The translations under genes were made by a program, and so were the position numbers. The notes under the pieces are model-generated. The model saw only the letters and a list, made by a program, of their open reading frames with translations. It was not told where the DNA came from and ran no database searches. Positions 50,909 through 59,583 of a stretch of 64,000 nucleotides of DNA are shown here, piece by piece. How positions within the stretch are numbered: position 1 is the stretch's first letter; each line of letters begins with the position of its first letter. Source of the stretch: an uncultured Oscillospiraceae bacterium (lineage in GTDB: Bacteria; Bacillota; Clostridia; Oscillospirales; Oscillospiraceae). The stretch lies in the NCBI GenBank assembly GCA_910588135.1, contig CAJUOT010000009.1, positions 4,496-68,495 of the forward strand, written 5' to 3'.

Positions 50909-52834
50909 TCATACTTTTTTCTTTTTCAACAGGCCCAGCAGGAACATACCTGCCACGGAGCCGATGGCGATGGCGGCGGCGTAGCCCAGGGGGTTGTGCA
51001 TCACGGGGAAGACAAACAGCCCGCCGTGGGGCGCCGGGGAGGCGCAGCCGAAGGCCATGGACAGGGCGCCCGCCACGGCGGAGCCCACGATACAGGAGGG
51101 CAGGACGTGGAGGGGGTCGGAGGCGGCGAAGGGGATGGCGCCCTCGGTAATGAAGGACAGGCCCATGATGAAGTTCACCGGGCCGGACTTGCGCTCCTCG
51201 GCGGTAAAGCGGTTCTTGAAGAAGATGGTGGCCAGGGCGATGGCGATGGGGGGCACCATGCCGCCCGCCATGACGGCGGCCATCACCGGGGAGAAGCCGC
51301 CCTCCGCCATGGCAATGGAGGCGGTGCCGAACACGTAGGCCGCCTTGTTGATGGGGCCGCCCATGTCGGTGGCCTGCATCCCGGCCACCAGCGCGCCCAG
51401 CAGGACGGCGGAGGTGCCGCCCATGGAGTTGAGCGCGTCGATGAGGGCGTTATTGATCATGCCCACCACAGGGTTGACCAGGCACATGAACGCCCCGATG
51501 AACAGCAGGCCCACCACGGGATAGATGAGGATGGGCTTCAGGCCCTCCAGAGACTGGGGCAGCTTGTCACAGGCACGGCGCAGGGTCTTCATGAACCAGC
51601 CGCCCACAAAACCGGCCAGCAGCCCGCCCAGAAAGCCGGCGGGGACGATGGGCACGGTGGGGTCGGCGAAGTAGGCGAAGGTGGCGCCGGTGGCCGCCAG
51701 GGAGCCGCCCACAAAGCCCACCATCAGCCCCGGCCGGTCGGCGATGGACTGGGCGATAAAAGCGGCAAGGATAGGAACCATGAAGCCGAAGGCGATGCTG
51801 CCCGCTTTATTGAAGAACGCCGCCAGGGGGGTGGAGGAGCCGAAAGCGGAGGTGCCCGCCGCGCCGCCGTCCAGCAGGAAGGACAGGGCCATGATGATGC
51901 CGCCGCCGATGACGAAGGGGAGCATATGGGACACGCCGTTCATCAGGTGCTTGTAGAGCCGGCGGCCCAGCTTCTCGCCGTCTCCGGTGTCCTCCGCGGC
52001 CCCGCCGCCCTGGTGGTGATAGACGGGAGCCTGGCCGCTGACGATCTTCTCGATGAGCTCCTGGGGCCTGTTGATGCCGTCGGACACGGGCACCCGCAGC
52101 AGGGGCCTGCCGTCGAACCGGGCCAGATCCACGTTCTTGTCGGCGGCGATAATGACGCCGTCACAGGCGGCGATTTCCTCTTTTGTGAGGATGTTCTTGG
52201 CCCCGCCGGAGCCCTGGGTCTCGGCCTTCACGCCGATGCCCAGCTCCCGGCCCTTTTTCTCCAAGGCCTCGGCGGCCATGTAGGTGTGGGCGATGCCGGT
52301 GGGGCAGGCGGTGATGGCCAGCACCCGCAGGGAGCCGTCCGGCTTCTTCGGTTCGGCGGGCGCCTCGTCCGGGAATTTCACCCGCTCCTGGGCATCGATG
52401 AGGGCCAGAAAGTCCTCCACCTTTTCCGCGTCCAGCAGCTTTTGGCAGAATTCCTCGTCCATCAGCATCACCATCAGGTGGGACAGCATCTCCATATGTA
52501 CCTCGCCGCCCCCCTCCGGGGCCGCGATCATGAAGAACAGGGTGGAGGGCTCTCCGTCCTCCGCGCCGTAGTCCACCCCGGCGGGGGCGGTCATGGCGGC
52601 CAGCCCCGCCCGCTTGACGGCGGCGCAGCGGGCATGGGGGACGGCCACGCCGTTCTCCACGGCGGTGGAGTCCAGCTCCTCCCTGGCCCAGATCTCCTTT
52701 TTGTAGGCGACCTTGTCGGTGATGTTCCCGGCCCTCTCCTGGAGGTCGGCCAGCAGGTCGATGGCGGCGCTCTTGTCCGCCGGGGCGGCGTGGAGTTGGA
52801 TGCCGTTGGGGCTGAGCAGATCGGTGATGCGCAT
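50909..52834 (-). CDS. fruA: Fructose PTS transporter, EIIABC fusion
   Basis: A 641-residue enzyme II imports fructose and phosphorylates it to fructose 1-phosphate. Domain order: EIIA (1-150, phospho-His67 in GVAVPHARC), EIIB (168-270, phospho-Cys177 in TACPTGIAHTYMA) and membrane EIIC (about 300-641, eight to ten helices). ATG 52834 has AAAGGAAG upstream, preferred over an in-frame ATG at 52903. It is the first gene of the operon. Confidence 0.94.
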   Translation of the reverse strand: MRITDLLSPNGIQLHAAPADKSAAIDLLADLQERAGNITDKVAYKKEIWAREELDSTAVENGVAVPHARCAAVKRAGLAAMTAPAGVDYGAEDGEPSTLFFMIAAPEGGGEVHMEMLSHLMVMLMDEEFCQKLLDAEKVEDFLALIDAQERVKFPDEAPAEPKKPDGSLRVLAITACPTGIAHTYMAAEALEKKGRELGIGVKAETQGSGGAKNILTKEEIAACDGVIIAADKNVDLARFDGRPLLRVPVSDGINRPQELIEKIVSGQAPVYHHQGGGAAEDTGDGEKLGRRLYKHLMNGVSHMLPFVIGGGIIMALSFLLDGGAAGTSAFGSSTPLAAFFNKAGSIAFGFMVPILAAFIAQSIADRPGLMVGFVGGSLAATGATFAYFADPTVPIVPAGFLGGLLAGFVGGWFMKTLRRACDKLPQSLEGLKPILIYPVVGLLFIGAFMCLVNPVVGMINNALIDALNSMGGTSAVLLGALVAGMQATDMGGPINKAAYVFGTASIAMAEGGFSPVMAAVMAGGMVPPIAIALATIFFKNRFTAEERKSGPVNFIMGLSFITEGAIPFAASDPLHVLPSCIVGSAVAGALSMAFGCASPAPHGGLFVFPVMHNPLGYAAAIAIGSVAGMFLLGLLKKKKV

Positions 52835-52860
52835 GGTCGTGACTTCCTTTCCTGATTTTG

Positions 52861-52880
52861 TTTGATTGGTTTTGATTGAT
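52861..52880. promoter_or_regulatory. Direct-repeat operator in the fruA leader
   Basis: Two TTTGATTG copies at 52861-52868 and 52871-52878, one helical turn apart, just downstream of the fruA transcript start. This layout fits a DeoR-family repressor such as the one encoded in the operon. Confidence 0.55.
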
Positions 52881-52893
52881 TTCTGTTGTTTGA

Positions 52894-52922
52894 ATGATAA
52901 CACATGAAAAAATCAAAGTCAA
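52894..52922 (-). promoter_or_regulatory. fruA operon promoter
   Basis: On the minus strand TTGACT (complement of 52917-52922), 17 bp, TATCAT (complement of 52894-52899). Confidence 0.7.
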
Positions 52923-53060
52923 TCATTTTCGATCAGAACAGGTCACAAAAATGGGGGCGGATTTTTAGTACATTTCACCAGATCAAACTGGTAAACGTTG
53001 GCAGCGGGGGCCACAGCGCTCATGATTTAATTTGGAGAAAGGCTTTCCGACACAAAAGAG
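52923..53060. other. Intergenic stretch without a supported gene
   Basis: No credible coding frame. It contains the short inverted repeat ACCAG-N6-CTGGT near 52977-52992, of unknown meaning. Confidence 0.4.
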
Positions 53061-53099
53061 AGCCCCGAAAATGCCTGAAGCGACGGCATTTTCGGGGCT
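53061..53099 (-). terminator. Terminator of the flagellin-modification genes
   Basis: A perfect 15-bp stem AGCCCCGAAAATGCC/GGCATTTTCGGGGCT. On the minus strand it is followed by CTCTTTTG, placing the end of the leftward transcript here. Confidence 0.8.
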
Positions 53100-53279
53100 G
53101 AACACAGTCCGGCAGTGCTTTATCCTGGGCCCATATAGTCTGGACACCAGTGCGGCAGAGGCTCTGACTTATCTCAAGGGGGACAAGTGAATGCAGAGGC
53201 GGGACAATTCCGGGTCACTGTCCTGGAAAGCGCAGCTTGGGATGCGGCATGGATATGTAAACCAGCCGGAACAGCCACA

Positions 53280-54431
53280 CTATTTGCCGCTCAGCTTTGC
53301 CGCCACAATGCGGATCACCGGTGGATCGTCGTTGCCATAGGGCGCGAAACCGGTGCGCTCCTGGGCATATTCCACCCGGAATCCCCGCTGCTCCAACGAT
53401 TCCACCAGCTCGTCCAGCACGATGAAGCGGCGATAGTGGTTGTCATAGAAATAGGCGTTGTGTTCTACCTGCTTTCCCTTGCCGAACAGCGGGTCGTTCA
53501 CCCCGCGCACCTCAATGAACAGCTTGCCCTCGGGGCGCAGCCCCCGGAACAGGTTGTTCAGCAGCACCTGCTCCTGGTTGCGGTTGATGGAATGGATGGT
53601 AAACCGGCTGTAGGCGTAGTCGTAGCTGTCCGGCTGGTGAACGTCCGAGTTGACGAAATCACCGCAGATAAATTCGGCGTTGGCAATTCCCCGGCTTTGC
53701 AGCTGGGAGACCGCCGCCTGCGACATATCCAGCGCTGTGATCTCCAGCCCCTGGGCGGCAAAAAACACGGCGTCCCGCCCGTTGCCGCAGCCCAGCTCCA
53801 CCATCCGTTTCCCTGGCTCCACCAGGGTAGCCACATACTGGGCAAAGGGGGAGGGCTCCTCGGAGCACACCCGGTTTTTGTAGTATTGGTTCCAGTAGGC
53901 GGTGTTGTCCACCGTATCCTCCACGATGTTGGGATACAGCTCCCGTTCCAGCTGCTCCACCAATTCCAGCGGCGCACGTTCGCCGTCGTTGGCCACCACG
54001 ATATCAGGGGTTTGGGGTTCGTCGAAAGGCAGGTCGATGCCTACCACGTTTTTCCCCGTGGTGTACAACCCCTTCTGGTTGCGCCGGAGCAGGGTGTCCC
54101 GGCTGACCTTGATGTAGATCTCCTTGTAATTGGGGATGTTCTCCCGGTTCCACCGCCGCACGCTGTCATACATGGCGATGGAGCACACCACCACGTCGAT
54201 CCCCTGGACGGACAGCAGCCTGCACACCCGGAAAATGCGCTGCGCCCAGCGCAGCCGCTCATCGTGGGTGTAGCCCACGTCTTCACCGAAAGCTACCCGG
54301 ATTTCGTCTCCGTCCAGCATTACCACGTTGGGCTTGGTAGTCTTCAGCCGCTGGTGGAACAGCCCGCCGATGGTAGTTTTGCCCGCCCCGGACAGGCCGG
54401 TGAAAAAATATACGGTTCCCTTTTCGCTCAT
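53280..54431 (-). CDS. APS-kinase-like domain fused to SAM methyltransferase
   Basis: A 383-residue fusion. Residues 1-170 resemble adenylylsulfate kinase (CysC): P-loop GLSGAGKTT at 12-20, LDGDEIR at 39-45, and IYIKVSRDTLLRRNQKGLY. APS kinase makes the sulfate donor PAPS. Residues 178-383 are a class I methyltransferase with SAM motif VELGCGNGRDAVFFAA at 211-226 and a DMSQAA second motif. It lies 10 nt after a sulfotransferase-like gene and downstream of flagellin, so PAPS supply for flagellin or its glycan is likely (inference). The kinase half could instead phosphorylate another molecule. Confidence 0.85.
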   Translation of the reverse strand: MSEKGTVYFFTGLSGAGKTTIGGLFHQRLKTTKPNVVMLDGDEIRVAFGEDVGYTHDERLRWAQRIFRVCRLLSVQGIDVVVCSIAMYDSVRRWNRENIPNYKEIYIKVSRDTLLRRNQKGLYTTGKNVVGIDLPFDEPQTPDIVVANDGERAPLELVEQLERELYPNIVEDTVDNTAYWNQYYKNRVCSEEPSPFAQYVATLVEPGKRMVELGCGNGRDAVFFAAQGLEITALDMSQAAVSQLQSRGIANAEFICGDFVNSDVHQPDSYDYAYSRFTIHSINRNQEQVLLNNLFRGLRPEGKLFIEVRGVNDPLFGKGKQVEHNAYFYDNHYRRFIVLDELVESLEQRGFRVEYAQERTGFAPYGNDDPPVIRIVAAKLSGK

Positions 54432-54441
54432 AGTCTCCTCC

Positions 54442-56445
54442 TCAGTGGTACAGCGGCTGCTCCAGCAGCGCCGGATTCAGCTCCAGCAGGGGCATCATCT
54501 GCAGGGGCTGGCCCTTTTTGTTGACGAAGTGCAGGTTCCGCAGAAGCGATTTGGCCATGTTGATTCGCCGCTGCCTGATTTTTTCCAGCCTTTGCTCCAG
54601 ATACTCCTCCTTGCCCTTTTCCTGCTCCTCATCGGGAACGGGCTGCCCGTCCTTTTCGACCGTCACATCGGCAAGCACGTTTTTTCTCCAGCTCTCCCGG
54701 ATATAGTAGTTTGAGGTAGTGAATTGCTCGATCAATTCCATGGCGCGGGCCTCGTCCACAGGCTTTCCGTCATAATACTTGAACCCGTAACCGTAATACT
54801 CGTAGGCATCCCGCATGAAATATTCGATGAAATACCGCTCCGCGTCGTTGGCGTATTCATCATAAGTACGCAAAATAGCGCCCGGATCAAAGCCGATGTC
54901 ATTCCCCTTCAGCGATTCCGGGTTGCGCTTTCCTTGAAGCGAGCAGTAGGTCATGCTCTCGGTATAGGGCAGATCCAGAAACGCCGCCAACGCGGTGAAG
55001 GTGGCTTTGGGGTTCAGCTTTCCGTCCTCAAGGCGTACCAGGACGCTGTCCATATACAGCCGGTCGCTGGGATCAATCATGAAGCTGCGGTTGAGCACCT
55101 TTCCGCAAATTTGGTCGCCCACGGTCTTTCCCTTGAAGTCATCCCAGCCGGGAAACGCCCACATAAAGCGCATCGTGGCCCCGTAGCTGGTGGTAATGCG
55201 CCGCATGGGGGTAAAGGTTTTGATATACTTGAAGTACCGAAAAATGGGGGAGTTGGCGACGGCGTCGTACTCCTTGGAGGATAGAATTGTGTGACCTGCC
55301 TCATCCGCCGACAGGTTGTAGGCGAGAGAGCCGAAATGGGGCTGGAAAAACAGCGCGGGGACAATCCGGGACGCGCGGTCCAGGTTTTTCGTATATCTTC
55401 TGCTGCCCAGGTAGACCGCGGCAAAAAAATCCCGGTCAGTCCGGTCCTTCAAATCATACAGCTCCTGCACGATGCGGCGGTCCCATGCCCTGAAAATCAG
55501 CGAAGCGGTATCCATATCGGCGCTGGCCTCCATCAGTCCCCGCAGCTCCAGCACTTTCTTTTCCACGTTTTCCATCATGATGGAGGGCATGGCGATCAGG
55601 TTTGGGTGGCCGTCAAAAATCTCGTTGAAGAAATCGCCGCCGTTATGGCTGGACAACTGGGTGTGCCAAATCATCCGCTTGACCTCCCGGATGCCGATGG
55701 GCCTGACGGGGTAGACGCTGTAGTCAATGCCAAACCGTTCCTTGAAGTCAATGGGATATTGGGAAAGCTCATCGCCGATCAGGAAAACAATTTTTTCATC
55801 CTCCAGCAGGGGCTTCATGCTGAGGCATTGGAGGTGGGCGCAGAACGTCCCCCAATCGGCATAGTGGAGATAAATGTGGTTCTCGCGGCCCACCCATTCG
55901 CTTTTGCGCACGTTGTCCACCAGGTACTCCAGCTCATATTGGGAGTACACATCCGCCGCCAAAATAGGGTTGTCCAGGTTTTTGAAGAAGTTTCGGCTGA
56001 TGACCTGCCGCTTGAAATTTATGTAATCGCCAAAGCGCCTTTGTTCTACATAGAAGGGCGTATAGCCGTTGTCGTCATAGGGGTAGAAGCGGATCGGAAG
56101 CTTCTCGAAGGCGGGGAAATCCTTCCGAAACAGATAGGGATACTGCTTCAGCAGCTTGCAGTTCTGGGCATACGCGGCCCGCAGCATTTTAATGTTTGGC
56201 TGGTAAAAGGCCTCTGTGACAATGGACAGGCAATCCTCCTGGAACTGCCCTTGGTTATACAGCCGCTGAAAAATGGTGTAGGGGAGCCGGTAGTCTCCCC
56301 CGGATTGCAGGATATAGACCGCCGCCTCCATGTCCTGAGCGGGGTCTTGGCCCTTATTTTCATAGATGGCCAGGCGGTAGGCGTTCTGCGCCTCCTGGGG
56401 GCGGTTCAGCTCCGCCATGCGGCGGGCAATTTCGATTGCGGTCAT
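54442..56445 (-). CDS. Large sulfotransferase-like protein, probable flagellin modification
   Basis: A 667-residue soluble protein. The N-terminus (1-100) looks like a TPR-type helical repeat (RMAELNRPQEAQNAYRLAI). Residues 265-283 (SSHNGGDFFNEIFDGHPNL) resemble the 5'-phosphosulfate loop region of sulfotransferases, and VRLEDGKLNPKATFTALAAF near 470-489 is the typical 3'-phosphate/C-terminal motif. The classical PSB lysine/arginine is not obvious. It starts 30 nt after the fliC terminator hairpin (GGAAAGGAAT ribosome site) and is followed by the APS-kinase fusion. It probably sulfates flagellin or its glycan. Confidence 0.72.
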   Translation of the reverse strand: MTAIEIARRMAELNRPQEAQNAYRLAIYENKGQDPAQDMEAAVYILQSGGDYRLPYTIFQRLYNQGQFQEDCLSIVTEAFYQPNIKMLRAAYAQNCKLLKQYPYLFRKDFPAFEKLPIRFYPYDDNGYTPFYVEQRRFGDYINFKRQVISRNFFKNLDNPILAADVYSQYELEYLVDNVRKSEWVGRENHIYLHYADWGTFCAHLQCLSMKPLLEDEKIVFLIGDELSQYPIDFKERFGIDYSVYPVRPIGIREVKRMIWHTQLSSHNGGDFFNEIFDGHPNLIAMPSIMMENVEKKVLELRGLMEASADMDTASLIFRAWDRRIVQELYDLKDRTDRDFFAAVYLGSRRYTKNLDRASRIVPALFFQPHFGSLAYNLSADEAGHTILSSKEYDAVANSPIFRYFKYIKTFTPMRRITTSYGATMRFMWAFPGWDDFKGKTVGDQICGKVLNRSFMIDPSDRLYMDSVLVRLEDGKLNPKATFTALAAFLDLPYTESMTYCSLQGKRNPESLKGNDIGFDPGAILRTYDEYANDAERYFIEYFMRDAYEYYGYGFKYYDGKPVDEARAMELIEQFTTSNYYIRESWRKNVLADVTVEKDGQPVPDEEQEKGKEEYLEQRLEKIRQRRINMAKSLLRNLHFVNKKGQPLQMMPLLELNPALLEQPLYH

Positions 56446-56474
56446 AAACAGGATTCCTTTCCTTGTTTCACATA

Positions 56475-56506
56475 TTAAAGAAGGGGGCGGGCCGAAGCCC
56501 GCCCCC
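56475..56506 (-). terminator. Flagellin terminator
   Basis: A 10-bp perfect stem GGGGGCGGGC/GCCCGCCCCC with CGAA loop; on the minus strand TTCTTTAA follows. Located between fliC and the sulfotransferase gene, it would keep flagellin mRNA high while some read-through serves the modification genes. Confidence 0.8.
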
Positions 56507-56549
56507 GGAGTTGGGTCTATGCTGTTTGTTCCAAAAACAACGTGCGCGA

Positions 56550-58379
56550 TTACTGGAGGAGCTGCAACACACCCTGGGGCACCTGATTGGCCTGGGCCAG
56601 CATGGCCTGGGCGGACTGAATCAGGATGTTGTTCTTGGTGTAGGCCATCATTTCCTCGGCCACGTCCACGTCGCGGATGGTGCTCTCGGCGTCCTGGATG
56701 TTCTCGGTCATGACGGACAGGTTGTTGATGGTGTGATCCAGGCGGTTCTGGGTGGCGCCCAGGGTGCCGCGGACATCGGAGACCGTGTTGATGGCCTCTT
56801 TGATCTTCTTGATGGCCACAGCGGCGGCGTCCTGATCCTTGATGTTGATGCTCTTGCTGTCAATGCCCAGGGACGTTGCGTGCATATCCTGGATGTTCAC
56901 GGACAGCTGGTTGAAGGTGTCAGCGGTATCGCCAATCTGGAGCTTCAAGGCCTTGCCCGTCTTGCCGTCGGCGGTCACGCTCTTTTGGATCGTGGCGGAC
57001 TGCACAACCTTCTTCCAATCAGCATCCGCGTCATTGCCGTCCGTGCCGTGCAGATCCCAATCCGTCTTGTAGTCCACCGCGCCCTTCTTCTCGGTCAGGT
57101 GGATGGTGGAACCGTCCCGGTTGGTGTTGATGTGGAAGTGCTCGTTGTCCTGCTGGCTCAGCTTGTCGGCGGCCTCCTTCAGCGCGTCGGCGTCGCTCAG
57201 GCCCTTGGTCAGCTTGATGACGGTCTGGCCCGCCCCGGCGGTGATGGGGTTGTCATCGCCCACCTGGAACACGTAGGCCTCGTTGCCGATCTTCAGGACA
57301 CTGCCCTGCTGGATCATGGCGTTGGTCAGGGTGAACGTGCCCTGGGCCAGCTTCTCGTCGCCCGCCATAGTGGGAGCGGTCTCCACGTGGACGGACAGGT
57401 CGTGGCCGTTGTTCTTGTCCACCACAGTGTCGCCATCGACCTCGAACGACACGTCGAAGGTGCTCGCCAGCTCGTCGGCGGTGGTGGGGACGGTCTGGGC
57501 AGTCAGGGTCAGCTTGCCGGCGGCGTTGGTCACATCATAGGTGATGCCGTCGATCTCAATGGTGCTGCCGTCCAGCTCGGCGGCAATCTGCTCGCCGGCC
57601 TTGCTGGCGTCGGTAATAGCGGCGGAGAAATCGACATCCGTGCCGTTCTTCTGGAACTTGGCGCCGCCCACGGTGAACTCGATGCTGCCAGCGGTCAAGG
57701 TCTTGTCCTGCACGCCGCCCGGCGTACCGGGAATGGTCACTTGGGTTGTAGTAGTACCGCCGGCACCGTTGGAAGTCGTTATAGTAGTGACCTTCGAGGC
57801 CACAGAAGAAATGGTTGTCTGTCCCAGCTTCAGGGTCAGATCCTTCAGGTCCAGGGAGTAGACGCCCTTGGTGCCGTTGCCGCCGCCCTGCACGCCGTCA
57901 GCCACGGCCGCGGCGGAGCCCACGCCGGTCAGGTCACCCAGCTTGGCGCTGCCGTCCATCTCGCCGTTGAGCAGCTTGATGCCGTTGAAGTTGGCGGAAT
58001 CGGCGATACGGTCGATTTCGCTGGTGAGCTGGTCCATCTCCTTCTGGAGCTGGGCGCGGTCAACGTCGTTATCGTAGGTGCCGTTGGCGGACATGGTCGC
58101 CAGCTCCACCATACGGTTGAGCATATCGTGGACCTCGGTCAGAGCGCCCTCGGCGGTCTGCACCAGGGTGATGCCGTCCTTGGCGTTCTTCTGGGCGGTC
58201 TCCAGGCCGGTGATCTGGGCGCGCATCTTCTCGGAAATGGCCAGACCGGCGGCGTCGTCGCCGGCGCGGTTGATCTTGTAGCCGGAGGAGAGCTTCTCCA
58301 GGTTCTTCTTCATCGCGGAGACGTTGTTGGTGTAGTTCCGGTAGGCGCTCATGGCCATGATATTGTGCTGAATCCTCAT
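56550..58379 (-). CDS. fliC: Flagellin
   Basis: A 609-residue flagellar filament protein. The N-terminal D0/D1 segment (MRIQHNIMAMSAYRNYT, LEKLSSGYKINRAGDDAAG) and C-terminal D1/D0 segment (GATQNRLDHTINNLSVMTEN, AQAMLAQANQVPQGVLQLL) are canonical. The long central region (about 140-520) is a surface-exposed D2/D3 insert rich in Thr, Ser and Asp, a natural target for glycosylation or sulfation. ATG 58379 has AGAGGAAG upstream, which contains the GGA core that CsrA binds. It is transcribed toward the modification genes. Confidence 0.97.
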   Translation of the reverse strand: MRIQHNIMAMSAYRNYTNNVSAMKKNLEKLSSGYKINRAGDDAAGLAISEKMRAQITGLETAQKNAKDGITLVQTAEGALTEVHDMLNRMVELATMSANGTYDNDVDRAQLQKEMDQLTSEIDRIADSANFNGIKLLNGEMDGSAKLGDLTGVGSAAAVADGVQGGGNGTKGVYSLDLKDLTLKLGQTTISSVASKVTTITTSNGAGGTTTTQVTIPGTPGGVQDKTLTAGSIEFTVGGAKFQKNGTDVDFSAAITDASKAGEQIAAELDGSTIEIDGITYDVTNAAGKLTLTAQTVPTTADELASTFDVSFEVDGDTVVDKNNGHDLSVHVETAPTMAGDEKLAQGTFTLTNAMIQQGSVLKIGNEAYVFQVGDDNPITAGAGQTVIKLTKGLSDADALKEAADKLSQQDNEHFHINTNRDGSTIHLTEKKGAVDYKTDWDLHGTDGNDADADWKKVVQSATIQKSVTADGKTGKALKLQIGDTADTFNQLSVNIQDMHATSLGIDSKSINIKDQDAAAVAIKKIKEAINTVSDVRGTLGATQNRLDHTINNLSVMTENIQDAESTIRDVDVAEEMMAYTKNNILIQSAQAMLAQANQVPQGVLQLLQ

Positions 58380-58482
58380 TTTATAAATCTTCCTCTCAAA
58401 TAAAATGATGTTGGGGTTTTGCGGTTCCGGCGCGCCGGGACGTCCGTGTCCCAACGCTGGGTGGAGTACCGTTCGGCGATTT

Positions 58483-58496
58483 GCTGTGCGCACAGC
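58483..58496. repeat. Perfect 14-bp palindrome upstream of flagellin
   Basis: GCTGTGCGCACAGC lies in the 226-bp gap between csrA and fliC. It could be a hairpin in the leader or an operator. No convincing sigma-28 promoter was found nearby. Confidence 0.4.
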
Positions 58497-58605
58497 GGTT
58501 GGCCTGATTGGTACGGGACAATATTTCAACCGGCTCGTCAGCCGTTTGAAACCTCATTGAAGCAAGCTCCATATTCCGAGCTTCCCCGCGGGCGGGAACG
58601 CCCGC

Positions 58606-59028
58606 TCATTGCGCTGTTTCTCCTCTCCGAGCCAGACCCGCTTCGCCGGGCTGTGGCTCGGGGCGGCCCTCCGGGCCGCTCACTGCCTGCTTTGCCTCGC
58701 TGGGGAACATACGCTCCAGCTGTCGGCGCAGGGTCCGCACATCGCCGTCCCTGCCGTCCATCTGGGCCAGCAGGGTCCGCATGGCTTCCAGCGTCTGGGC
58801 TTTGCTGCGGTCCCAGGGGATCTCCCGCCGGTGCCAGCGGGGCGTGTCGAGCACGCAGTCCGGGCGCTGCCCTCCGGTGCGCTCCAGCACTTCGCCCCGC
58901 AGAATGGTGAGCTCCTTTGGGGCATCAATCAACAGCTTGCAGCGGTCGCCGGACATACGGTCAAGCTGAACCACCACGTCATCGCCGATGGTCATATACT
59001 CCCCCGGCTTTAAATTTAAGCTGAGCAT
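58606..59028 (-). CDS. csrA: CsrA-like translational regulator with long C-terminal extension
   Basis: Residues 1-52 match CsrA: MLSLNLKPGEYMTIGDDVVV, then KLLIDAPKELTILRGEVLER with the RNA-contacting Arg exactly at position 44. CsrA represses flagellin translation by binding GGA motifs in its leader. Normal CsrA is 60-80 residues; this protein has 140, with a charged C-terminal tail (RRQLERMFPSEAKQAVSG and beyond) of unknown function. Start ATG 59028 has AAGGGAG upstream. It lies directly upstream of fliC on the same strand. No fliW is adjacent. Confidence 0.85.
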   Translation of the reverse strand: MLSLNLKPGEYMTIGDDVVVQLDRMSGDRCKLLIDAPKELTILRGEVLERTGGQRPDCVLDTPRWHRREIPWDRSKAQTLEAMRTLLAQMDGRDGDVRTLRRQLERMFPSEAKQAVSGPEGRPEPQPGEAGLARRGETAQ

Positions 59029-59158
59029 AAAGCGCGACTCCCTTTTTCCATATAGCGGCGGGGTATGGCTCTGGATGCGGCGGGAGCGGCCGGAAGTGTT
59101 TTCAAATTTTAGCCTGGGCCTGGGTTTCCGGCGCTCCCGGCATTCCGGCCCGCTCCGT

Positions 59159-59548
59159 TCACTCCCGGGCCGGTGATCCCATGCGTTCTGCCCGCATCAC
59201 CGCGTCACGGAAAGTCGCGTGAGGCATCCCGCAGGCTCCTGCCGCTTGCCGCAGGGTCATTTGCCCGCCTTGCCACGCCTCACGGCACGCCTCGAAGTTG
59301 TCCGGCAGGGGCTTGCGCCGCGCGCCGAACCGGACGCCCCGCGCCTTTGCCGCCGCGATCCCCTCCGCCTGCTTCTGGCGGCGGTATTCCCGGCGCTCCT
59401 CCTCCGCGACGGAAAGAAACAGCTCTGAAACAAAAGCGCCCAGCAGCTCTTTGCTGTGAGACGGGTCCAGCTTTGAAATCTCGGACAGGACATCCTGTGC
59501 CAGCTGCCGGAGGCAGTCCTGGTTGAAATCTGCAGCCATGAAATCCAT
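59159..59548 (-). CDS. Recombinase-tail protein lacking the catalytic domain
   Basis: A 129-residue protein. Its C-terminal 75 residues match the DNA-binding tail of the serine recombinase encoded just upstream (QAEGIAAAKARGVRFG, LPDNFEACREAWQGGQMTLR and a helix-turn-helix end). The N-terminal 55 residues (DFNQDCLRQLAQDVLSEI) do not resemble the recombinase catalytic domain and there is no catalytic serine. ATG 59548 has GGAAGGGGG upstream. It may be a DNA-binding regulator or recombination modulator. Reading upstream to 59656 is possible but has no ribosome site. Confidence 0.7.
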   Translation of the reverse strand: MDFMAADFNQDCLRQLAQDVLSEISKLDPSHSKELLGAFVSELFLSVAEEERREYRRQKQAEGIAAAKARGVRFGARRKPLPDNFEACREAWQGGQMTLRQAAGACGMPHATFRDAVMRAERMGSPARE

Positions 59549-59583
59549 CAGATAGCCCCCTTCCCACCCGCGCGGACAACAAA

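Noticed and set aside
48190..52855. Long plus-strand open frames opposite the fructose operon
   Set aside because: Same composition artefact. fruA, the Gfo/Idh gene, the DeoR regulator and fruK on the minus strand explain the sequence fully.
56463..58403. Long plus-strand frame opposite flagellin
   Set aside because: The flagellin frame is unmistakable at both ends; the opposite frame is Val/Gly/His-rich with no family features.
58480..58600. Sigma-28 promoter for flagellin
   Set aside because: Only poor matches to the TAAA-N15-GCCGATAA pattern were found (for example TCAA-N14-GCTGACGA), too weak to report as a feature.
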